Shown here: piece after piece, positions 24,975-34,700 of the stretch
How the letters are laid out: the number at the start of each line of letters is the position of its first letter
How positions within the stretch are numbered: position 1 is the stretch's first letter
From: Microbispora sp. H13382
GTDB lineage: Bacteria; Actinomycetota; Actinomycetes; Streptosporangiales; Streptosporangiaceae
Assembly: GCF_014161445.1 (NCBI RefSeq)
Contig: NZ_JABBXA010000005.1
Span: 1-64,000 of the forward strand
DNA length: 64,000 nt
Direction: 5' to 3'
The notes under the pieces: model-generated
Database searches by the model: none
Told to the model about the DNA's origin: nothing
What the model saw: the letters and a program-made list of their open reading frames with translations, nothing else
Program-made: the position numbers and the translations under genes

Positions 24975-25397
24975 GTGGTGAACACGACCGGGGGACAGGC
25001 GCAGGACGCCGCCGGGATGCGGGCGTACGCCGAGGAGCTGCGGGCCACGTTCCTGCGCCTGCAGGAGGAGGCGCCCGCGCTGCACGAGAGGGCGCGTGCC
25101 GTGCAGGTGACGGAGAAGTCGCGTGACGGGCTGGTGGCGGCCACGGTCGGCGCGAACGGCGAGCTGATCAGGCTGGACCTCGACCCGCGCATCTACCGGC
25201 GGCAGGACGCGCGCGGCCTGGCCGACGCCATCACAGGGACCATCCACGCCGCCGTGGCCAGGGCCCAGGAGCGGGTCGTCGAGATCTTCGCGCCGATCAT
25301 CCCCGCCGACCAGATGAGGGCGCACATCGAAGGCGATCTCGACGCCGTGCTGGAGCAGATGTCGACGCGGTTGCCGAAGCCGCCGGGGGAGAGATGA
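24975..25397 (+). CDS. YbaB/EbfC-like protein (fourth of four)
   Basis: A 140-residue YbaB/EbfC-like protein: N-terminal helices (AGMRAYAEELRATFLRLQEE), the family sheet (SRDGLVAATVGANGELIRLD) and a C-terminal helical part (LADAITGTIHAAVARAQERV). Two adjacent GTG codons (24975 and 24978) can start it. It overlaps the following WXG-like gene as ATGA, so both are coupled, and it lies just upstream of the giant gene. By analogy with EspL it may stabilise or deliver that effector; DNA binding is the alternative. Confidence 0.82.
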   Translation: MVNTTGGQAQDAAGMRAYAEELRATFLRLQEEAPALHERARAVQVTEKSRDGLVAATVGANGELIRLDLDPRIYRRQDARGLADAITGTIHAAVARAQERVVEIFAPIIPADQMRAHIEGDLDAVLEQMSTRLPKPPGER

Positions 25398-25744
25398 GCG
25401 AGCTTTTCGAAGTGAACTATGTCGACATCCGCCCGCAGCAGCTCGCGAAGGGCCTGTCCCAGTGGCACGCCGCGTCGTCCGAGGCGGAAAGCGGCTACCT
25501 CGCCGGCCTGCGGGAGATCCGGCGGCTCAACGCCGCCGAGCCGTGGGGACACGACACGGCGGGCTCGGCCTTCCACTCCGCGTACACCGAGGGCGACGGG
25601 CCGGAGAAGGTGATGGACCGGGGTGCGGAGCTCACCGCCAAGGTGGTCGAGCTCGGCCCGACCGTACGGCGGAGCGCGGAGAACGCCCGCGGCATGGACG
25701 CCGCGCGGGCCAGGGAGGTGCACGAGATCCTGAGAAGGGTCTGA
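25394..25744 (+). CDS. WXG100-like protein upstream of the giant effector
   Basis: A 116-residue helical protein. The hairpin turn reads AAEPWGHDTAGSAF (Trp51, with GH in place of x-G), and the C-terminal helix ends ARAREVHEILRRV. No signal peptide. It is translationally coupled to the YbaB-like gene (ATGA) and ends 3 bp before the giant gene. It is therefore the likely secretion partner of the giant protein's own WXG100-like N-terminus. Confidence 0.8.
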   Translation: MSELFEVNYVDIRPQQLAKGLSQWHAASSEAESGYLAGLREIRRLNAAEPWGHDTAGSAFHSAYTEGDGPEKVMDRGAELTAKVVELGPTVRRSAENARGMDAARAREVHEILRRV

Positions 25745-25747
25745 CGG

Positions 25748-28700
25748 ATGACTCACTCCGCCACATCGGGAACGAGCCCGGGCACGGCGAACAACCAGGT
25801 CAATTCGGCCGCGGGTGACGGGCTGCCCACGTTCGCCGACGGCGGCGGCTCGGTCGTCGACGTCACGCCCGCATGGGGCGAGTCGCTGCCCGACTGGGCC
25901 GACGACCTCATCGCCCTGCTCACGGCGGGCCAGACGTGGCCGGAGGCGAGCGAGAGCCTGCTGTGGGAGCTGGCCAGGGCGCACCGGGCCGCGACCGTGA
26001 GCCTGGTGCGGTCCGTCGATCCGGTGGGAACCGCGGCCGTCTCCGTGCTCAGCGGAATGCAGGGCCCGTCGATGCAGGCGTTCCTGAACCGGCTCGGCGA
26101 GCACTACTCGGAGCAGTCCGGCCTGCTCGGCGTGGCGAACAACCACTTCGCCTACGCCGCGCAGGCCGACGCCTTCGCCCGTGAGACGCAGTATTCGAAG
26201 CTGTCGGTCAACGTGGTGTTCTGGATCGCGCTGATCGCCACGTTCATCGCACTCGTCGCCGCCTTCTACTCGGCCGGTGCCTCCACCAGGTTCATCGGGC
26301 CCATCGCCGCCCGCGCCAGGGCCGAGACGCTGAAGATCCTCGAACGGCTCGCCGTCGCCGCCGGACGCCCCGCCGCCGCCCAGGCGCTCGCGCGGGGGAC
26401 CGCGCTGGCCTCGGTCAGGGCCGGCCTGCTCGGCCGGATCCTCGCCAATCCCCTGGGCAGGGAGCTCGTCGAGGAGATCGGCGAGGAGGTCGCCGGCGAC
26501 GGCATCGCCCAGCGCCGGCAGCAGAGTATGGGCACCCGCGACGGCTGGGACTGTAGGAAGACCGGCGCCGTCGCCGTGGGCGCGGCGGGCGGCGCGGCCA
26601 TCGGCCTGCGGGCCGCGCACCCCGTGAGCAACCTCGTCAACAGGACGCCCCTGCTCAGGAGGCTGAACACCGACGCGCCGGGTGTCGGCAACGCGTTCAG
26701 GCGCTTCCCCGGCAGGGCGCTGACGACCGGCCTGACCAACGTCATCGCCTCCCCGGCCGGAAGCGTGCTGGGCAACGGGCTCGTGTACGGCCAGTGGGAG
26801 ATGCCCGACGGGGAGTCGCTGCTGGGGGCCGCTCTCGGCGGGGCCGGCCGTACGAACACGATCAGCCCGTTCAACCCCGACGTCGTCCAGGCGGTCGTCA
26901 GCCCGCGTACGGCCCTGGCCTCGGCGTACGACACGAGCGTGCGCACCGACCTGATCCGTGCCTTCTCCGATCCCGCGGCCGGACAGCCTTCCGGCGGCGC
27001 TCCGGGTTCCGGCGAGACGGGTACGGCCGGTGGCGGCCAGACCGCGAGCAATGGCGGGCAAACGGGCGCGGGCGGCACGAGCACCGCGTCCGTCGCAGCG
27101 CAACCCGCCGCCGGCCCGGTCGCCGCGCCGTCCGGTGCGAGTCAGGCGTCGGCCGCCGCACCCGGTGGGGCTGGGCCGGTGTCGAGCGCCCCGGCCAACG
27201 GCTCCGGTCAGGCGTCGGCCGCCGCAACCGGCGGAGCTGGTTCGGCGAGCGCCGCGTCGGGTGGGCCAGGCCAGTCGGCCCCCACCGCGTCGTCCCCCGC
27301 GCAATCCGGCGCGAGCACCGCGCATCCCGGTGCGGCCGGTTCCGCGAGCACGTCCAACGTGGGCAACGCGGCCAACCCAGTCAGCGCGGGCACCGCGAAC
27401 GCGGCGGGTGCGTCCGCCGCGAGCAGCGGTCAGGCGCCGGCCGGAGCGCAGAGCGCGTCCAGCCAGCCGGCCGCCGCCGGTTCCGCACCGGGGGCCGGCA
27501 CGAGCGGCGCCGACCCCGGAGCGGCCGGTCCGAGCAACGCGGCGAACGTGGGCAACGCGGCCAACGCGGCCGGCGCCGCCGGCGCGGTCGGTGCGACTGG
27601 CGCGGGCAGCACGGCGACAGGCGCGTCCGCCGCGGGCGGTTCGGCGAACCCGGGCAACGCGGGTGGTGCCAATCCCGGTGGTGCCGGTGCCCTATCGGCC
27701 TCCGGCATGGCGAACACCGCGACGCCGGGTGCCTCGGCCGCCGCTCCCGGCGCGGCGAGCGCGTCGAGTGCGACGGCGGCATCCCCCGCCGCCGTGGCGC
27801 ACGCGTCGGCTCGTACGGCGGTTTCCGACGCGCTGTTCACGATCGCGCCCGATGTGCTTCTCCTGCGCGACGGCCGGGGCGCCAGGCTGACCGGTCCTGA
27901 CGGAAGGCCGATCCAGCTCTCGGGTGAGGACATGGAGGCCCTCGCCGATCGGCTCGCGGCGCGTGCCGCCGAGGGCGTGGACCCGCCCCGGCTGCGCGCG
28001 GAGGCGGCCGCCCTGCTGGGGGCCAGGATCGCGGAGGAGAGCCGGGGCCACCCGGTGGAGGGAGCCCTCGACGCGCTCGCCCGGCTGTCCGGCACGACGC
28101 CGGACAGCCGCGCCGCCGCCGTGGAGGTGGCGGGCGAGGTGCTGGCGGACAACCCACGCGGCTGGCGGCCCGACCGGCTGAGCGACGCGGGGGCCGGGCT
28201 GGTGGAGGAGGCGGCGGCGGTCCGGCCGCACGGGCCCGACCATGCTCTTCGCGTCGGCCGTTCCGCCGGCGCCGCCGCGGAGATCGTCCGCCGCGCCGAG
28301 AGCCTCGCCGGGGGGCCGGCCGCGCCGGATCCCGCCGGGACGGCCAACCCGGCGGCGCGAGGGCCGGGGCCGTCCACGTCATCGTCCGCGGCACCGTCCG
28401 CGGCACCGTCCGCGGCGCCGTCCACGGCATCGGCCGGCCCGCGATCCACCACCCGGCCCGGACCTCGTACGACCCGTGGGCGTGGCAAGGTGACGGCCCC
28501 GGATATCGCGAGAAGCCTCTTCGTGGCCGACGGCAGGCCGCCGCACCTGGCCGACCTGTCGCCGCGGGAGGCGGAGCAGGGCTTTCTGGCACTTCAGGCG
28601 TCCGACGTCGGCCCTGACGCGACGGGGCTGAGCCGGGCCGGCGAGCGGACGGTCGTCGTGGACACGGGCCGGTTGGGCGCCCAGCACTTCCGGTTCGAGA

Positions 28701-31700
28701 TCGGCCGGGTGCGCGGCGGCCGTCTCGCCAGGACCAGGGTCCGGGCGGGCACGGCCCGCGCCCCCCACGTCGTACGGCTGTCGCCGCGCCTGGCGAACGA
28801 CATCCTGCCCCGGGTCTGGCTGCACGAGATCAGCGACGTCTTCCAGCGGCTTTCCGGCCCCCGGCAGGGGGTGATCCGCTCCTTCCTGAGCCGTACGGCA
28901 GAGCCGGACGCCGCGGCCTGCGTGACGGCCCGCTACCGGGAGCACGCCCTGCTGGACCGGACGTGGCGGGCGGCCCCGGCAGCGGAACGGCCCGCCATCG
29001 CGCACGAGATCGAGCAGCTGGCGCGTGAGATCGAGCGACTCGGGCACGTCGCCCCGGCGCCCCCGTGGACGGCAGCGCAGAGCCAGGCAGCGCAGAGCCA
29101 GGCAGCGCAGAGCCAGGCAGCGCAGAGCCAGGCAGCGCAGAGCCAGAAGGCCCCGAGCACGGCAACCCAGAGCGCGCCCGATCCGGTGGCGGATCTGCTC
29201 GCGCGGGTCCGCACCCAGCGGGAGACGCTGACGGACGCGGCCGACGAACTGAGCAAGGCCGTCCAGGAGAAGGACAAGAGCCTCAGGGCGGCCTTGCTCG
29301 ACGCGCACAAGGCGGACAAGGACGCCCGCAAGGCGGCACGCCAGAAGGACCACGCCGCCGGGGAACGCCGCCGCAAGGCGCTGGCGGACCGCGACGTCCA
29401 CCGCAGGACGGCCGAGCGCGCACACCGGAGCAAGGAGGCCTACGAGCGGGCGGCGTCGCGGGCGGCCGAGGCGCGCAGGGCGTACGAGGAGCTCGAGAAC
29501 GCGCTGAACGCCCTGCCCACGGACCGGACAGGCCCACTGCCGGCGAAGGTCGCCCAGTCGGCCCGGGACGCGGAGGCCGCCCACACCGCGTACACGGAGG
29601 CGTTCGCGGACGCCGTGCCGTCATCGAAGGCCCTGTCCGAGGTTCTGTCCGAGGCCACACCGGCGGGCCGGCTGCCCCACCTCGAACGGCTCACGCAGGT
29701 CGTCAACGACATGCTCGAACGCGCGGGAGTCGACCAGCGCTACTCGCCGGACGAGCTGTCGCACGTGTTGCGCTCGAACTTCAGGTGGCTGGTGTCGCCG
29801 GACGGCGCGCTGCTGCGGGTGGGCCGCGGCACGCGGGGCGAGCTGCGGCTGCGGCTGAAAGTCACGGACCTGGTCGAGGTCTTCGGCCATCCGGTGCGTC
29901 ACTCGCAGTCGATGCTCGGCCAGTTGCCGCAGGGCGGCCGCTCGGCCTCCGCCACCGCCAACCGCGCCCTCAGCCTGGCGCCGAAGTTCGACCTGAACGC
30001 CCTGAGCGCCCCGTTGCAGGACATCCACTGGCTCGGGACGCTGATGAGGTTCGGCCTGTTCAACGGCGGCTTCACCTTCGGCCGGAGCGAGTCGTTCAAC
30101 GGCAACGCGTCGGAGTTCGCGCTGGCCGGCGCGGTGCAGGACAACGCGGGCGAGGCGCTGGTGCTCGACGGGCTCGCCTCGGCGGAGGTGGAGCTGCGCA
30201 CCGCGACCGGCACCGAGCGGGCGCGCGTGGACAGCGGCACATCCGGCGACGCGCGGAGCCTGCGGATCTATCTGCCGCACACGCACGCGCAGGGGGGGCC
30301 GGCCGAGGTCACCCGGCTGCCGGTGAAGCAGTGGCGGCGCACGCCGTTCCCCGAGCATTCGGTCACCGGGCTGACCGGGCTCGCGGACCTCGCCGAGCGC
30401 ACCGCGGCGCGGGCCGGCCGGCCCGAGATCGGCGGCATGACGCGCGACCAGATCTTCACGATCCTGACGAAGGAACTGCCGGCCCGGCTCGGCGAGGCGA
30501 TCAACGATCCCGACGGGCTGCGCCGCCCGATCACCGCGAACGGGCGGGTGATCGGCTATGTGCGGATCAGGACCGAGGTCCTGATGAAGACGGCACGGCC
30601 GGTCGGCACGCCGAGCGTCAAGCACCGCCTGGAACGGCTGCGCGTGGGATTCTCGGGCGCGTCGGGCTCGCGCTCGGCCGGCCGGTCCAGAGAGGTGAAG
30701 GGCACCGCGGGCGTCAAGCTCCCCATCGAAGACCAGGGCATGCTCGGCGACGTCGGTCTCGACGGATACAAGACCGCCACCCCGCGGTTCACCATGGGGC
30801 TCGGCCGTTCCTGGTCGCGGTCGCGGTCGATGAGCGCGGGCGGGACCGCCATCAGGCCGAGCGTGCAGCGCTGGGCGGGCCACACCCAGGCGTACGCGCT
30901 GGAGCTCCAACACACGGTCACCGTGCATCTGAACAGCGACGACGCTCCTCGCGCCGCCGTCGAAGGCCGGAGCACGGGCCTGTTCCGCATGCCCGAGTCG
31001 CAGGCCTACCGTTACGGCCTCCCCGTCGACCGGTCGGCTCTGCGGAAGGACGGCCGGCTGAGGGACGACCCGAAGCCCGGCACGCCGAAGGGCCGCCTGC
31101 CCGAGCTGCCCGGCTGGTCGCGCGAGTCCGGGGCCGGGCCCGCGCTCGTCCAGGCGAGCGACCGGCAGGACAGCGTCCGGAACTTCGACGAGGTGCGTGC
31201 GAAGGTCGTGGCGGCGCTGCGCAAGCAGGGCCTGCTGCCGGACGAGAAGGGCGGCCTGTCCCGCGACCCGCTGACCCGGGCGAGCCAGATCGCCAACATG
31301 ATCGAGGTGGCCGAGCAGTTCTCCCCGGCCCGGCTGCAGACCGGATACGACCAGGCCAGGCAGGACGGGATCGTCCTCGACCTGGTGAGCCAGGGCATCG
31401 GCCGGCCCACCCGGCACCACACGATGCGCATCCGGTTGAAGCAGTCGGGCAGTGAGGAGTTCCAGGGCACCAGCGCCGCCGACATCGTGGCCGACCTCGA
31501 CATCTCGTCGGAGACCTCCGGCCGGTCGGTCAGCAGGTCGGGCGGCCGGTCCGGCGACCTCGGCCCGGGCCTCGGCCTGGAGACGAAGCCGGGCGAGGAC
31601 GGCTCGACCGGCGGCGGGCCGGGCTTCCACGGCAGCAAGGGGCGCACGGCCGGCACGACCCTCAACGACACGGTCAACCACGTCACGTTGATCGAGGCCA

Positions 31701-34700
31701 CCTCTCCGGCGGCGGTCTTCGAGGTCCCGCACACGCTCACCGTGGAACTCGTCGAGGCCGACGGGCAGACCAGGACGCTGGCCGAGAGCGACGACGTGTG
31801 GATGCGGGTGCTGCTGCCCGCCGACCTGCTGCCGGAGCGGCGGACGGAGCCTTCGCCCGCCCACCCGACGTCCAGGGAGGCGTTGAGCCTCGCCACCCTG
31901 CTGCACGTGGACGGGAGCGGCGTGCTCGGCGCCCTCGGCTCGGTGCTGCCGAGGGCGATGCGGCCGGGCTCGATGTCGTACCACCACCTCGCCGAGGCGT
32001 TCAACGTACGCAGCCTCATCTCCCACCCGGAATGGCTGGCCGCCGACCCCGGCCGGCCGGCCGGCACGTACGGCACCGCGATGGCCGTGCGCCCGCGCGG
32101 CCTGCGTACGCACCGCGCGTCGGCGTGGATAACGGCCGAGCCGGGCGAGTCGACGTTCGTCACCGCGGCCGACCTGGTGATCGGTGACATCAACTTCACG
32201 ATGGGCGCGCACTCCACGCGGATGGAGACGCGGGGCGGACGGTCCGCCGACGTCTCGACCGGCGCGAACGAGGATCTGCCCGGCCCGTTGGGCGGCACGC
32301 AGGGGGCCGGCGTGTCCGGGGCGGGGAGCAGGGCGTCCTCGACCACCGACACGGCGATCTGGGGCAGGGAACGGCTGGCCATCGACACCGGCAAGCACTA
32401 CGTGTTCGCGATGAAGACGGACATCACGGTCTCCGGGGACGAGCCGGGAAACCGCCGGGCCGACGCCGAGCTGCCGGGCAGAACGGTCGTCTACTCCCTC
32501 CCCGAGCGCGACGCCCTCGCCCTGTACGGCAAGGGCGAGGTCAAGCTCCCGCTCGGGCAGGTGGCCGACGCGGTGACGCGGCTGCTCGACGGCACCCTCC
32601 AGCTCGACCCGCGTACGGCGGTGCCGATGGTCCGCAGATACCTGGCCGACCGGGCGCTGGCGCGAAGGGCCGGTCATCCCCGGCCCGACCTGGAGAAGAA
32701 GCACCCCCGCGCCGTGCTCTTCGAACGGCTCGTCAAGGACTTCCCCCTGGGCCGGGCGGCCGGGCTCAAGCAGATGCAGGACAGGCTGCCGGATCTCGCC
32801 ACCCGTGTGGACGTCCCCGACCTGTACGAGGACTCCCTCGGCGAGAGCACCGTGAAGTCGGTCCGGCTCACGGCTCCGGACGGCACGCGGACCCGGCTGC
32901 TCGACCAGGTGCTCGGCCAGATCGGCACGGTGGCGCCCGGCGCGCTGAAGCGCGACCCGGTCCTGCTGCGCAGCCTGTTCGGCGACTTCGCCGGCAGACG
33001 CTGGTGGGGCAAGCTCGACGACATGACCGGACCGGCCGGCTTCGTCAAGACGTACTCGCTCAGGATCTCCCCGCACCTCACCGAGGACGTGACGCTCAGG
33101 ATCACGGCGGAACTCCACGGCGACCAGGCGACGTACGGCGGGAGCGTCCACAACTTCGGCCAGATCCTGCAGGACTACACCTACGGCCAGCAGGACGCGG
33201 CCGAGTCGTCCGGCAGGACGTTCGGCGGCAGCGCGAACGCCGGAGCGGGACAGGACGCCGGCAGCGGCGGCCGAGCGGCGGCCACCGACCGCTCGCACAC
33301 CGGCACGGCCTTCGTCGGCACCCAGCGGACCCGCATCCAGCGTCATTCGGCGTTCCGCGGCGGGCAGCTCGTCGAGCATCCGGTGACCATCAGGATCGAG
33401 GTCGAGCGGTCGCCGGGCCGCCTGCGCGGCGCCGTCGCCAGGACCACCGGCGTCCCCCGGACCAGCCAGGTCACGCTGCACGGCACCATGACCCGGGTGC
33501 TGCCGGACGGCATGGTGGCGAAGGAGGGCACGGTTCCCCCGAGGCGGCCCGCCCGGCCCGACGTACGGCGGGTCGCGCCGCCGGAGGTCTTCGCGACGGA
33601 GGGGATCAAGGCCGACGGGCTGCTGCGCGCGGTGTTCGGCCGGCTCGCCCGGGCGGACCTCCTCGGCGGGACCGCCGCCATGGAGCACTACGCCGAGCTG
33701 GCCAAGGCCTTCACCGGCAACGGGCTGGCGACCCGGCTGGAGCGGATGACCGGCCCCGACGGTCACCGGCTCATCCGGCTGCCGATGCCGGGCAGCCCCG
33801 GCCAGGTGGTGGACGTCCGGGTGCACGCGGACCTCTCCGAGCCCGACCCGGTGGCCCTGAACCTGCAGGACACCGAACTGGGACAGGTGGACCGCGAGCA
33901 GAACGTCGCGGGCACGTCCACCGACCGGGGGCAGATGCTGCCGCTCGGCCGGACGTACAGCGGGGGGCTCGCCGCGGGCGCCGGCACCGATCTCGGCGCC
34001 GGCGACCAGACCGCGCAGTCGAGCTCGGGCAGCGGCGGCGTCCGCGACGAGACCAGCGTGTTCGAGAAGGGCACCGGGGCCCTGGTGCGTTTCCGGGTCG
34101 ACTTCGACCTCCGGTTCGAGGTGCGCCGGGTGGCGCCGAACGGCGCGGAGACGCTGCAGCGGACGGTGGAGATCCCCCACGGTGCCACCGGCAGGGCCCA
34201 CCTGATCATGTTCCGGCACGCGTTCGAGGAGATGCTGGCCCGTCGCGACGCCGGTCCCGCCCGGCCGCTGTGGGACTTCCGGCGGCAGCGGCCGGCCGCG
34301 CCCGGCGTCTTCTTCTCCCACGACGCCGTGCGCGGGATGGCCGCGAGGCACCCGTCGTACGACCCGGCGGCGCCGACCAGGGCGATGGCCGAGGCGCTCA
34401 GAGGACGGACGGGAACGCTGCCGGTGGGCATCGTGGCCGATCTCGGCCACGCGCATCCCACGGCGCTCGTGGAGGAGGCCAGGCTGCTCGCCCGCGACCT
34501 CGGCGCCGACGTCCACCTCCACCTCAGGCGGCCCGACGGCACCGTCGAGCGCTACCGCGCCACGCCGGTGGGCGAGCTGACCGGCGACTCCTTCGCCGAG
34601 GCGCTCGGCAGGGTGCCGCCCGACCTGGTGGCGCTGGCCGGGCGGCACGACCTCGACCTGCGCGACCTGTACGACGGGCGGCCCGGCGGGTTCGCCGACC

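Noticed and set aside
28820-28837. LHEISD as a zinc protease motif
   Set aside because: The family motif HExxH needs a second His three residues after the Glu. Here the position is Asp, and no clear third ligand is seen, so protease activity was not claimed.
29072-29146. Regular short repeats that could suggest a CRISPR array
   Set aside because: Units are 15 bp, contiguous, without spacers and in frame in a coding sequence.
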